A DNA stretch of 64,000 nt from Liolophura sinensis (GCF_032854445.1 NC_088295.1:81078644-81142643), one strand, 5' to 3'. Positions 11,746 to 35,144 are shown, numbered from the stretch's first letter. The notes: generated from the letters alone by a model not told the origin. Numbers and translations: made by a program.

Positions 11746-12173
11746 AACATAAATACTTATCACATCAAGCCTGACTAGACATATTGATTGTCCTCTAACA
11801 CGTTACTAATCTTGCTCCCTTGAACTTATACATTGTCGTCGAAATCATGGATTTACATTTTCTCACAGATTTATACTCGCGTCGTAAGGCACATATTGTA
11901 GCTTGGTGATAAAGTCTTTGCCACTCAAACTGTCACTCAAGGCGCGGGGTCAATCCTGGTCTTGGATTTGGAATTTGTACAATATCTCGCTCTCTTTGTT
12001 CATGATGCCTTGGTGACATTAAGCAGAGAACGGAGCTCGTGGGTTCGTTTTTAACAAGTACATCGTTCCCTGAAAACCACTTGTCTTTCACTAATAAGGA
12101 GTGCAAATCTATATGTCACGTGTGGTAAAGTTTGTCAGTATCAACATGTCGAAGGTCTGCTCTTTATCCCTGG

Positions 12174-12288
12174 TATTCCGTTTTCCTCCATCCTTAAAAC
12201 TGACCCCCATAATATGTAAATGAAACATTCTCAGGTATGGCGTTATATCAACAATAAAAAAGTAAATAAATAAATAAATAAATAAAAG
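12174..12288 (+). mobile_element. Diverged SINE 3' fragment with (AAAT)n tail
   Basis: TTCCGTTTTCCTCC, ATGAAACATTCTCAGGTATG and a pure AAATAAAT tail match the SINE 3' end with many substitutions. Confidence 0.5.
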
Positions 12289-12544
12289 ATGCAATGGCTG
12301 ATATAATACATGCCCTTTGTGAAGTTAGAAAATCTCTCTTTTCTTTTCCTTTATTGATAACATCCTTTTCTCTCTGTCTGGTAGTAGTTTAAGCTATATA
12401 CATTTATAATGCAGCTTTGGTGGACAAAAATCATGATAAAATTTACAGTTGTTCTGCGACCCATACGGTACAGAAACAGATATTTGTAAATAATAAAAGA
12501 GAAGAAAGGAAAGAAACATAAAATAAGCCTATGTAATCATGCGA

Positions 12545-13180
12545 AGACGTTTCAATGGCTTTATGTACGAATTTGTAAAGCATGATACTAAAACTTAATG
12601 TAGGAGTCTGTAAATCATGATACAATGACTTTATGTAGGGGTCTGCACAGCATGATACAATGACTTATGTAGGAGTCTGTAAAGCATAATACAATGATTT
12701 TATGTAAGAGTCTGTAAATTTATTTATTTATTTGATTGGTGTTTTACACCGTACCCAAGAATATTTCATTTATACGACGGCGGCCAGCATTATGGTGGGA
12801 GGAAACCGGGCAGAACCCGGAAGAAACACACGACCATCCACTGACCTGCTGGCAGACCTTCCCACGTACGGCCGGAGAGGAAGCCTGCATGAGCTCTACT
12901 TGAACTCACAGCGACTGCTTTGGTGAGAATCTGCTGGGTCATTAAGCTGCGCTAGCGCGCTTATCAACTGAACCACGGAGGCCCCGGAGTCATACATGTA
13001 AAGCATGATACAATGACTTTATGTAGAAGTCTGTAAAGCGTGATACAATGACTTTATGTAGGAGTTGTAAAGTATGATACAATGATTTTATGTAGGCATC
13101 TGTAAACCGTGATACAATGACTTTATGTGGGCATCTGTAACGCATGATACAATAAATTTATGTAGGCGCCTGTAAAGGTT
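12545..13180. repeat. 35-bp minisatellite interrupted by a SINE
   Basis: The unit resembles GTCTGTAAAGCATGATACAA followed by TGACTTTATGTAGGA, period about 35. About five copies lie at 12545-12716 and about five more at 12990-13180. A full-length SINE sits between the two halves. Confidence 0.8.
12717..12985 (-). mobile_element. Full-length tRNA-derived SINE
   Basis: On the minus strand it starts GGGGCCTCCGTGGTTCAG, continues through a tRNA-like A box (TTGATAAGCGCGCTAGCGCA) and a GAGTTCAAGTAG-type B box, and ends in TATTCTTGGGTACGGTG plus (AAAT)n. It is inserted in a minisatellite, with GAGTC-containing sequence on both sides consistent with a target-site duplication. Confidence 0.9.
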
Positions 13181-13611
13181 AAAAGCGACGCCAGTGTGCT
13201 TGCCTTACCTAAGTTTAGTACAGGCGAAATATCCACATTAATTGATTCTCGAAGCCGTGATCAGGGTACTAGAGAAGTTTAGTAAAGCCAGCCTGAAGTA
13301 CCGGTATTAAAAACTTGAGATTGTCAAGGAAATTGCTGCTATTTATGCACATTCAGAATAAAACCCTAAGTCGGGTAATCTGTCAGGAGGCCCGAGTTCA
13401 TCAGTTACGTGCGACCATTTGCCAACTACCACATAACCACACTATCGTAGCTGCTAGTTGTACTCTTTACTTGGTAGTGTTTTATATCATATTAGAAATT
13501 GACAGTTGATCAGGTGAAAACAAACGATGAAATGATGATAAGCCATTTTCAATATATTAGAAATATTGGCCATTTTTTGGAAGAGGTATCTATGCTAATC
13601 GCCTCGTTGGC

Positions 13612-14200
13612 TAATCGGCGGCGGACAGTTCATCGCGGGACAAGACGAAATAGGAAGCCACTGGTTAAAATTGGCAGCGGACATTTCATCGCGGGACAAG
13701 ACGAAATATGAAGCCACTGGTCAGAATTGGCAGTGGACAGTTCATCACTGGACAAGACGAGATATGAAGCCACTGGTCAGAATTGGCGGCCAAGGGTTGA
13801 TCGGGAGACAAGACGAAAGATGAAACCACTGGTCAAAATTGGCGGCGGACAGTTCATCGCGGAACAAGACGAAATATGAAGCCACTGGTCAAAATTGGCG
13901 ACGGACAGTTCATTGCGGGACAAGACGAAATATGAAGCCACTGGTCAGAATTGGCGGCCAAGAGTTGATCGGGAGACAAGACGAAAGATGAAGCCACTGG
14001 TCAGAATTGGCGGCTGACAGTTCATCGCGAGACAAGACGAAATATGAAGCCACTGGTCAGAATTGGCAGCGGACAGTTCATCACTGGACAAGACAAAATA
14101 TGAAGCCACTGGTCAGAATTGGCGGCCAAGAGTTGATCGGGAGACAAGACGAAATATGAAGCCACTAGTCAGAATTGGCAGTGGACAGTTCGCCGAAATA
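13612..14200. repeat. 56-bp minisatellite derived from gene B tail sequence
   Basis: About ten copies of a 56-bp unit containing ACAGTTCATCGCGGGACAAG, then ACGAAATATGAAGCCACTGG and TCAGAATTGGCGGC. The first two blocks are the reverse complement of the coding repeat of gene B's tail (EASYFVLS-DE). The period is not a multiple of three, so it is not coding as a whole. It lies just downstream of B's stop codon, probably in the 3' UTR or 3' flank. Confidence 0.85.
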
Positions 14201-14257
14201 TGAAGTAGCAGCCTCTTCGTGACCGCCACGTGAGTCTGGAAGACCCCTGCTAGTGGC

Positions 14258-24912
<10,655 letters not shown>

Positions 24913-24925
24913 GGCTAGGACACAC

Positions 24926-25420
24926 ACACACGTAATAACAGAAGGTGTCTCTTCCTAAAGGAACTCACACAAGTAACTGCAGAAGGTGTCTCTTCGTTAG
25001 GGAACTCACACAGGTAACAACAGAAAGTGTCTCTTCGTTATGGAACTCACAAAAGTAACAGCAGAAGGTGTCTCTTCGTTAGGGAACTCACACAAGTAAC
25101 AACAGAGGGTGTCTCTTCGTTAGGGAACTCACACAAGTAACAACAGAAAGTGTCTCTTCGTTATGGAACTCACAAAAGTAACAGCAGAAGGTGTCTCGTC
25201 GTTACGGACCTCACACAAGAAACAACAGAAGGTGTCTCTTCGTTATGGAACTCACAAAAGTAACAGCAGAAGGTGTCTCTTCGTTACGGACCTCACACAA
25301 GAAACAACAGAAGGTGTCTCTTCGTTATGGAACTCACAAAAGTAACAGCAGAAGGTGTGTCTTCGTTATGGAACTGGCACAGGTAACAACGGAAGGTGCC
25401 TCTTTCCTAGCGAACTCACA
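24926..25420. repeat. 41-bp minisatellite abutting the gene B start codon
   Basis: About twelve copies of AGGGAACTCACACAAGTAAC followed by AACAGAAGGTGTCTCTTCGTT, period 41. It starts about 15 bp upstream of the predicted ATG of gene B (24912, minus strand), so it occupies the 5' UTR and/or proximal promoter. Small open frames in it are artefacts. Confidence 0.9.
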
Positions 25421-28400
25421 ATAATTAAGCTAACATGGGAAGGAAACTCACACAGCACGACAGAAACGCCCAACTACAGCAAGCCTGTCTCCAGACAGTA
25501 CAGCTCACATGATGAGGTAAAGCAGATCTAATAACAAGCACCGGGAAGTATCTTATGTTAACAAAGCTGTGTGACATTTGAGTGTACCTTATTACTATTG
25601 GCACCACTTTACCTGTAATGTAATCATTGCCTGGCTGACTTACACACGAATAAGAAAATAATGTTCATACGTCAGAGTCCTCTCTCTTTTGAAATGTAAC
25701 CAACCATAAATCTTTTCAACTCTACCACTGAGATTCAGTAATACCTTGCTTCTTTGTTACAAAATCGTCTTATATTTCAGGAATGGTACATTGTGACCCA
25801 GACGATAGTTCGTATATTTTCCGGATCTCGAGTTTTAGTCGCCTTCACCATAAGAGATCATGTTTTAGCCCGATGTTTAGATGTCTGTCTGTCTGTCAGA
25901 AACTTTACGTCAAATGACGCGAGTCTTGTTGGAGGACAAAGATTGTATCACAGATAATACTAGGGGGCGATTCCACACAGCCATTTCTGACTTTTAAAAA
26001 TTTAAAACCTTTTCATAATGCTTATATTTTGGTACTGGAAGTTGAAATATCGACACATTAGTCTCAAGATAATATTGATGAGATAGACAATAGTTTGATT
26101 TCTAAAGCCGAAGAATAAGCTTTCAGATTGTATTTCAAATATTAGCTTAAGTCTGAATAAGCTTTCTGGAATCGACCCCTGCGCCTTTGCGGGAAAGCAT
26201 GGACAGAACATACCATTTGTACCCGTGCATCTAATAAACAATGTATTTTAGGTAATAACGTTTGAGTTTAGTGTCAATTTCCATTTCATTTGAGAAATAC
26301 CACTGCGGAGAACAATTAACTGTTATTTTTAATATCGACGTTAGTAGTAATATTAGTATTTTAGTTTGCTTGGGCCGATACACCCCTGCCTAAGGAAAAT
26401 CACAAGTGCCCCTGACTTTTATTCATAGGAACGGACTGGGCTCATACTGTCGAAGGACGGTGTATTGCGTCTATATGTGCGTATTATTTGGGAGGGGAGC
26501 ATTTTGAAACACACGCGCCTCAGCTTTTGACCGCATATCTATGTTATTTACATATTTGATTGGAAATATACGTCCTATTTAATATTTACTGCGCTACGGT
26601 ATCTGACAAAATTGTACGATAACTTTTGGAAATTTCAAATTTTCTTGCAGACATAAGTGTCTCCATATAAATTAAGACTTAAAGAGTGTACATACCCTCA
26701 GCGGAGTGAACAAACCCACGTATGCTTAGTCTGAGTGACATGGCCTAGAATTTTGGCGTGATAAATGGCCTCTGTACATCACTCTGCTTACTCCACACCA
26801 AATGTAAAACTATCTTTACGTATATCTAAGCATATAGACATACGCCCTATGTGCTTGATCGTACTGAGATTCCAGTCTAAATGCATTTACAAAACGACGC
26901 AGATGAGCCATACAAGATTGGGTAAGATGAGCCGTGGACCCCATAGGCTGTTGTTGACATATTTTGAGTTTTGTCTGGAACGTGTTCATACAGCTCCCTT
27001 TTTATCTTCATAATGCAGTCACATATTTCTCATGTTGTCAGTCATATAGGTCTAAAATATTCTTGTTAGTCAGTTCATGAGTTTAGAGTGAATAGGTATG
27101 GTTTCACATCAACCTTGGTTAATATAACGTAAGATAAGCACAGGGAAAAAGTACTTACGATTGTGTAATCTTTCGGAATTTCCGTGTGACTTACAACACT
27201 ACAAGATAAACTAGGCACGTTTAACTGCATACGCATTACTCAGTCTTTGTAAAACTTGTGTTTAGAAATCTGATTTTCTGTTATTATTTGTCATCTTGAC
27301 AACATTGAAAACTTTGCATTACAATGCTAGCCTGGTCTGACGTTGAAAGAACCAAATAGAAATAGTTGCGGTTTAGTAGATGAAATAATGCTGAAATAAA
27401 ACAGCTTATGTAAAAATAGATGAAGGAATGTGCTTCTTTAAGTATTGCCCCAACTTAGCCCATGCTATTCACGAGGTAAGTTGATCCAGAAAGCCAGCAT
27501 TTTTCATTTTGCATCTAATACAAACAATTCAAGTTAACTTTAACCTATAATGTCCTTTGCATGTATTGCTAAACACCACTTAAGCCAGAACAGTATGTAT
27601 TTGATAAAATGAAATATTGTGTATTTCTTATTACATTTTGTAAAAAATGGCTCATGTTACCCCCGTCTCCCCTACATGAGAAATACACAGAGATCGCCAC
27701 GTCTTAGTCAATGCGATTATCAGCACATAATGAGGTGAATTTAAATTCCTTTTATTGTTTAGTATATGTTTGATGTGCACATTAAATTCACTGCCTGATG
27801 AAGATTATTTTTAGCCTTTAATTCATTGTTGTACTAAGTTTAATATTAATTAGGATTATGACTGAACACAAATTTAGTGATATCTCACATCAGGAGACCC
27901 TAAAAGGGTCATATTAAATTTACCATTTATAGCAGTGGTGATACTAACATCTAGGACTCATGCGAATATGTGAAGAAACACTAGTAAAGATAGTTATTTG
28001 CATTTATAGGTGTATTATCAGTAGAAAATGTATTCAGTAATAAGGATGTCTAGAGATAAAGGCTGGAGGTACATTGAATGCCCTATAGCTCAGATGAATT
28101 TTAACGTTGCATGCTGTAAAATTATGAAATTGGTAAGATATAACACCAAGTGAAATAAGTGCTTGGGAAATAAGGGTTGAATATGTAAACAAAATTAATA
28201 GAATTATAGGAAGTTATATTATCCCACAGCCACTTACAGATATTTTAATCTCGCAGTGATTTCCACGTATATCAAAACAAAAAATACATGTATATTTTGT
28301 TTAAAGCAAGAGAAAATCCTCAACCTGGGACTAAGATAGACGGATAAGTCTGTCTTAATCCCAGCCTCTTAATACCAGCCTCAACTCAACACAGCCACAA

Positions 28401-28640
28401 ACATGTACACTCATATTAATCGTCACTTTTTAAATGTTTTTAAACTTATTCCTAAAAATGGAAACTTACTGTTTCCATGTTTACACCTTATGTTTTTTTT
28501 TTTAATAAATACTTGTAATACGAGCTATTAGGACTTTGGCTGAGATAGTTTTGTATCTGAAGAACTATGACCAATATAATCCCAAAGCAACAGACATTAC
28601 ATTTATGTTATGTGGCAGTAAGTCAGAATCATTCATTCCC
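25421..28640. other. Intergenic; nothing recognised
   Basis: AT-rich spacer upstream of gene B. I found no convincing exon, RNA gene or familiar repeat on either strand. Confidence 0.5.
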
Positions 28641-28649
28641 TAAAATGAC

Positions 28650-31240
28650 CATTTGTTACCTGTTTGTGTGGCCATCCACTTCTCCAGAATGTCACTACTA
28701 CCTGTCTGTGTAGCCATCCACTTCTCCAGAGTGTCACAACTACCTGTCTGTGCGGCCATCCACTTCCCCAGAATGGCACTACTACCTGCCTGTGCGGCCA
28801 TCCATTTCTCCAGAGTGTCACTACTACTTGTGTATGAGGCCACCCATTTCTCCAGAGTGTCACTACTACCTGTCTGTATGGCCATCCTCTTCTCCAGAGT
28901 GTCACTACTACCTGTCTATGTGGCCATCCACTTCTCCAGAGTGTCACTACTACCTGTCTGTATGGCCATCCACTTCTCCAGAATGTCAGTACTACCTGTC
29001 TGTGTGGCCATCCACTTCTACAGAGTGTCACTACTACCTGTCTGTGCGGCCATCCACTTCTCCAGAATGGCACTGTTACCTGTCTGTGTGGCCATCCACT
29101 TCTCCAGAGTGTCACTACTACCTGTCTGTGTGGCCATCCACTTCTCCAGATTGACACTGTCTGTGTCTGTGTCGCCATCCACTTTCCCGGAATGGTACTG
29201 CTACCTGTCTGTGTGTCCATCTTCTCCATTGTGCCACTACTAACTGTTTATGTGGCCATTGACTTCTCCAGAGTGTCACTACTAACTGTCTATGTGGCTA
29301 TCCACTTCCCCAGAATCGCACTACTACCTGTCTGTGTGGCCATCCACTTCTCCAGAGTGTCACTACTACCTGTCTGTATGGCCATCCACTTCTCCAGAAT
29401 GTCAGTACTACCTGTCTGTGTGGCCATCCACTTCTACAGAGTGTCACTACTACCTGTCTGTGCGGCCATCCACTTCTCCAGAATGGCACTGTTACCTGTC
29501 TGTGTGGCCATCCACTTCCCCAGAATGACACTGCTACCTGTCTGCGTGGCCATCCACTTCTCCAGAATGACACTGCTACCTGTCTGTGTGGCCATCTACT
29601 TCTCTATTGTGTCACTACTAACTGTTTATGTGGCCATTGACTTCTCCATAGTGTCACTACTACCTGTCTGTGTGGCCATCCACTTCCCCAGAATGACACT
29701 GCTACCTGTCTGTGGCCATCCACTTCTCCAGAATGTCACTACTACCTGTCTGTGTAGCCATCCACTTCTCCAGAGTGTCACAACTACCTGTCTGTGCGGC
29801 CATCCACTTCCCCAGAATGGCACTACTACCTGTCTGTGCGGCCATCCACTTCTCCAGAGTGTCACTACTACTTGTGTATGAGGCCACCCATTTCTCCAGA
29901 GTGTCACTTCTACCTGTCTATGTGGCCACCAACTTCTCCAGAGTGTCACTACTACTTGTGTATGAGGCCATCCACTTCCCCAGAATGACACTGCTACCTG
30001 TCTATGTGGCCATCCACTTCTCCAGAATGACACTGCTACCTGTCTGTGTGGCCATCTACTTCTCTATTGTGTCACTACTACCTGTCTATGTGGCCATTGA
30101 CTTCTCCATAGTGTCACTACTGCCTGTCTGTGTGGCCATCCACTTCCCCAGGATGACACTGCTACCTGTCTGTGGCCATCCACTTCTCCAGAATGTCACT
30201 ACTACCTGTCTGTGTAGCCATCCACTTCTCCAGAGTGTCACAACTACCTGTCTGTGCGGCCATCCACTTCCCCAGAATGGCACTACTACCTGTCTGTGCG
30301 GCCATCCACTTCTCCAGAGTGTCACTACTACTTGTGTATGAGGCCACCCATTTCTCCAGAGTGTCACTTCTACCTGTCTATGTGGCCACCAACTTCTCCA
30401 GAGTGTCTCTAGCCCACTAACTGTCTATGTGGCCATCCACTTCTCCAGAGTGTCACTACTAACTGTCTATGTGGCCATCCACTTCTCCAGAATGGCCCTG
30501 CTGCCTCTCTGTGCGGCCATCCACTTCTCCAGTGTCACTACTACATGTCTATGTGGTCACCCACTTTTGCAGAATGGCACTGCCACCTTTCTGTGCGGCC
30601 ACCCACTTCTCCAGAGTGTCACTACTACCTGTCTGTGTGGCCATCCACTTCTCCAGAATGGCACTGCTTCCTCTCTGTGTGACCATCCACTTCTCCAGAG
30701 TGTCACTACTACCTGACTATGTGGCCATCCACTTCCCCAGAATGGCACTGCTTCCTCTCTGTGTGACCATCCACTTCTCCAGAGTGTCACTACTACCTGA
30801 CTATGTGGCTATCCACTTCTCCAGAATGGCACTGCTTCCTCTCTGTGTGGTCATCCACTTCTCCAGAGTGTCACTACTACCTGTCTGTATGGCCATCTTC
30901 TTCTCCAGAGTGTCACTACTACCTGTCTATGTGGCCATCCACTTCTCCAGAGTGTCACTACTACCTGTCTGTATGGCCATCCTCTTCTCCAGAGTGTCAC
31001 TACTACCTGTCTATGTGGCCATCCACTTCTCCAGAGTGTCACTACTACCTGTCTGTATGGCCATCCACTTCTCCAGAATGTCAGTACTACCTGTCTGTGT
31101 GGCCATCCACTTCTCCAGAGTGTCACTACTACCTGACTATGTGGCTATCCACTTCTCCAGAATGGCACTGCTTCCTCTCTGTGTGGCCATCCACTTCTCC
31201 AGAGTGTCACTTCTACTTGTATGTACGTATATGTGGCATT
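28650..31240. repeat. Large 42-bp minisatellite with higher-order structure
   Basis: About 60 copies of TGTCTGTGTGGCCATCCACT followed by TCTCCAGAGTGTCACTACTACC, period 42. Because 42 is a multiple of three, long open frames (up to about 267 codons) arise on both strands, all with a 14-residue period such as VAIHFSRVSLLPVC. Blocks of about 460 bp are duplicated (29702 onward against 30162 onward), and a related block opens the array near 28700. It shows no start context, splice logic or codon conservation, so I do not call it coding. Confidence 0.95.
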
Positions 31241-31495
31241 TTGAAGAAGTTGGTGGTCATACAGAGCGGTAGTGGTGACATCACGGAGAAGTGGATAGTC
31301 ACATATAGGAAGTAGTGACATTCTGGAGATGTTTAATGGCCACGTAGACACGTTGCATTGGATGGTCATGAAAGCCGATAACATTGTAGTGGTTCACGGT
31401 TGTAGGCCTATATAATGTACGTATGACTACAGATATATTGGATGAGAAAGCTGCAATGTCTTATGCACTGTTTATGTAAATTGAGTATATTTGTT

Positions 31496-31662
31496 TGATT
31501 TATTTATTTCATTGATGTTTTAAGCTGTACTCAAGAATATTTCACTTATACAACGGAAGACATCTGCAGGGTGCTGGAAGAACTTTCCACTTAGGACTGG
31601 AGAGGAAGCCAGCATGAGCTGAACTTGAACTCACAGATGCTGCAGTGGTGATCGGAGGCCCC
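31496..31662 (-). mobile_element. tRNA-derived SINE, internally shortened
   Basis: Reads on the plus strand from TTTATTTATTTCATTGATG through ACTCAAGAATATTTCACTTA to GAACTTGAACTCACAG and GGAGGCCCC, the reverse complement of the SINE with internal deletions. Confidence 0.8.
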
Positions 31663-31763
31663 ACACAGATGCATACAGCCTGTGCATATGTTATTTTCAG
31701 TCCTTATTGGTGCATACCTTTAAGTTTACACTGTATGATGTACAGTATAACCTGTATTTGTAC

Positions 31764-32030
31764 AGGGGGCTTCGGTGGGTGAGTTGGTTAGCGCGCTAAT
31801 GCAGCGTAATGACCCAGGAGCCTCCCACCATTGCGGTCGGTGTGAGTTCAAGTTCAGCTCATGCAGGAATCCTCTCCGGCCGTACATAGGATGGTCTTCC
31901 AGCAACCTGAAGATCATCATGGGTTTCCCCGGGGCTGTTCCTGCTTTCCTCCAACCATAATGCTGGCCGCCGTCGTATAAGTGAAATATTCGTGAGTACG
32001 GGGTAAAACACCATGCAAATAAAGCAAATA
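31764..32030 (+). mobile_element. Full-length tRNA-derived SINE
   Basis: Head GTGAGTTGGTTAGCGCGCTA (A-box region), GGTCGGTGTGAGTTCAAG (B-box region), body CTCCGGCCGTACATAGG, tail GTGAAATATTCGTGAGTACG and a terminal AAAT-rich stretch. Confidence 0.9.
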
Positions 32031-32209
32031 AATGTGTTAGTACTGGGCACATGCAGATGTGCATATGGTCAGAAATAAGTCAGGCCAGAGACCAATGTTG
32101 AACTGACTGTTGCATCGGTCACTCATTATCATATCATGACCAGATCATCATATCGCTCTCATTTCCTCACCATGCTTCAATTTGTTCACTCTTCGGCCAT
32201 AAGTCAGAG

Positions 32210-32356
32210 GGTTTGACAGCAACCTGCGGAAGGTCGTGGGTTTCCCCCGGGGCTCTGCCTAGTTTCCTCCCACCACAATGCTGGCCGCCGTCGTATAAGT
32301 GAAATATCCTTGACTACGGCGTAAAACACCAATCAAATAAATAAAATAAATAAATC
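32210..32356 (+). mobile_element. SINE 3' part
   Basis: Starts within the body (CAGCAACCTGCGGAAGG), runs through TGGCCGCCGTCGTATAAG and CGTAAAACACCAATCAAAT, and ends in (AAAT)n. The head is missing. Confidence 0.85.
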
Positions 32357-33117
32357 AATTGGTTCAATAGCGAACAAAATATGGTGTAATATTGTCGCTG
32401 ATAATGATCGTACATATAGAGAAAAAATAAACAGGTGTAAATAAGAAAAGTTGTTGACATATGATCTTAGTTTTCTAGTATGACTAAAATCAAGAATAAA
32501 AGAAACGCTTTAATAAAGTCAGATTACGATAAGAAAACTTAAATTTTCCACAATTTATGCTATTTATTTATTTATTTGACACTATAGTAATCTCATCGAT
32601 TCACCCTGTTTTGCCTAAGTTGCAATCGACAGAGAAGTGAAAATAGAACTGCTCTTCTTATGTCTTTAGTTTTTTTAAAGTCATAAATATATTCCTAAAA
32701 GAAGGGGTGAGGAGCTTTCGACATGTATAGCTGTCAAGAATATAATCAGGATTCAGAATAGTGACGCACACGAAATTTTGAAATCAGAGTTTTAACTGAA
32801 GAGCTTACTGCAACATTTAATTAAATTTATTGATACCGTCGACCGGTTGGTGAATGACCAAGTTGACAGTTGGAAGTATCGTTCACAATCATTGCATGAC
32901 GGACACATTTACAAATCCGTGAACTCAAACCTCACACAATGGTCACACATACAACGTGAACGGATTCAAACAACATGCTGGAGGGAGTTTGCATAAGAAA
33001 AATACGCTAGTCCTGTTGATAGATTCATGGTCATGCACTGTCGCTATCAGGCAGCGGAGGGTCAAACTTACCGCGAAATCAGCAGGGCACAGAAAGCGGT
33101 GACGTCACGCTATGCAT

Positions 33118-33225
33118 ATTCAGTACGGCGGCGTAGAAATTTGAGGGGGGGGGGGGGGGCAAGGGGGCATGGCCCCCCGACCTTCAAAAGTGGGGGGGGG
33201 TACCTTTTGCCCTTCGACGAATAAA
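33118..33225. repeat. G-rich tract and GGGGGCATGGCCCCCC palindrome
   Basis: A run of about 17 G, then GGGGGCATGGCCCCCC and another G run near 33191. The flanking GGCGTAGAAATTTGAGG resembles the GGCGTAGGAAGAAATTTCAA of the transposon end near 34186, so this may be a second, decayed terminus. Confidence 0.45.
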
Positions 33226-34084
33226 AAATCATACTATTGCAAAGTATATTTTCTCGGTAAACTAAACACGGTGAACTGCAATTTTCCCAGTGCTCATTAC
33301 AATTAATATAGGACCTACATGTTTTTTCCGTCTTTGGGCCAACATATTTACATAATTCTCCCATGGAAGGGCAAATCATCTACAGTGTAAATTGACAAAA
33401 CAAATGGACTCATTTGTCTCCAAACACATTTTTTTCTAATTTAGTGACTGTGTTTCAATGCGATTACTTTGCAGTTCTATTCATCCCCCCCAAAAAACAG
33501 AATAATTAATATATTTGTACAATATATGTACTCATCGGTGTTGAGTTATTTATTTCATTATGGTTTATAGTCATTCCAAGATCATTTCACTTAGGACAGG
33601 TTGCAAGATTTATCAGTGAAGGAAAGATAAGTAACCCTTGTAACCACCGACTTTGGCGCGTTACTGACAATTCCCCTAAATCAGACGCACACCTTTTGTC
33701 TGAGTCAAAGGCCTGATCAAAAAGTGGATGTATACATGTGAATGACATTGATTTCAATCGAAAGCAAGCCAGCGCGAATGGGCTAGTAAGTTTACCACCA
33801 AAGTCCAGTAAAAACATGGATGTTTCTTTCCACCGATTCTCCTCCATACAAGTTAAATGCTTGTGTTAGTCAATCTACACCAACCTTTCTCCGACATGCA
33901 TAAATTTAATGTTGAATTCTGGATAAATTGTTACAATGTTCTTTGTTGACCCCTGGTTCTCCAGGCACAACCTCAACAATTGAGCTAAACGTCTATTTCA
34001 ATTTTTTCAAGCAGGCTTAAATAGTCAATAACACCTCAACTGGCATATCTCAAATACGGCAAATTGTCTGTAAGGCGATATAGC

Positions 34085-34186
34085 TCTTTCAGATCTTCCG
34101 GGGCCTTGGCTGCCCCTGGACCTTCGCCTTTTTTGCTGACACCCTTGGCCCTTCACCTTGAAATTTCTTCCTACGCCCCTGCAGTA
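34085..34186 (-). mobile_element. Possible DNA-transposon terminus
   Basis: Minus strand begins CAGGGGCGTAGGAAGAAAT, the style of terminal inverted repeat seen in hAT-like elements, then AAGGTGAAGGGCCAAGG and AGGTCCAGGGGCAGCC. No transposase is visible. The family assignment is from the terminus only. Confidence 0.35.
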
Positions 34187-34228
34187 GTCTGGAGAAGAGG
34201 ATGGAATTGTACGCCGACCTCTTTTGAG

Positions 34229-34575
34229 TGAGTGAGTGAGCGAGTGCTTGAGGTTTAACGTCGTACTTAACAATATTTCGTCATATGATGACGAAGGAAT
34301 CCTTAAAGTGCATGTAATGTGCCCCTTTGTTGCATGGCGGATTTCCACCGCCCTTTTATCTAGTGCTGCTTCACTGAGACGACTTACCGAAGGCAGGTAA
34401 GCTGCCCCCCCTGAGCCATCATACTGATACGAGTCAACCAGTTGTTGCACTATACCCTTCATGCTGAACGCCACGCTAGAAAATGACAACTCCCTCTTTT
34501 AAAGTCTTAGGTGTGACTCTAGATCTACCGCTCCCGAAGCGGACGCTTTATCAACTGTGCTATCGGGGCCGGTCC
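34229..34575 (-). mobile_element. Second tRNA-derived SINE family, full-length copy
   Basis: The minus strand starts GGCCCCGATAGCACAGTTGA (tRNA-like A box), then CCGCTTCGGGAGCGGTAG. The body runs past ATCAGTATGATGGCTCAGG, and the tail is GTACGACGTTAAACCTCAAG with a (TCAC)n end. The sequence differs from the common SINE of this window. Confidence 0.65.
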
Positions 34576-35144
34576 GATCTCTTTTGAGCCTTGATGTTTC
34601 CTCTCATGGAGCTGTACAGTATAGTGGATAGGCTAGGTACTGGAATTGCCGTCATTGTGTGACAACGTACATGCACAAGGCAGCTGGGATTACAAGAACT
34701 GTGTTACCATACACGAGTATAAAATTACATGACAACACATCACTAATACATTTATGACCATGATAATTACGAATATCTTAGCATCAGATAATGATACGTG
34801 CAATAAGGTGTGGATGATAGCCTACACACCTTTACACATTCGCTTGGCAAAACAGGTCTCAGGGTATTCAACGCCCGCATTATACAGCGAGATTCTTCCT
34901 TCTTTTTCCTTCCGCCTTGTGGTAAATGCCTGAGTTAAGGTATTCAGAAATGTATTAAATGTTAACCCGGAAATTCGTAAAAATTGCTATCATTCCATGC
35001 AGTCGCCTTGTTGACAGTAAACGGTCGATGGTGCGGTCGTTTGCCCAGTGATATAGCACCTGTGATACAACATAATATATTGTATCCCAGGTAAAGCGTA
35101 ATAATTATTAGGTCATCAGTAACTTACCAAAGGTCTTCAGTAAA

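Noticed and set aside
28633-31315. Long open frames of up to 267 codons on both strands
   Set aside because: All come from a 42-bp tandem repeat whose period is a multiple of three; no start or splice context and no domain.
31726-32064. Minus-strand 112-codon frame
   Set aside because: Reverse translation of a SINE; similar chance frames occur over the SINE copies at 12732, 44502, 59651 and 61157.
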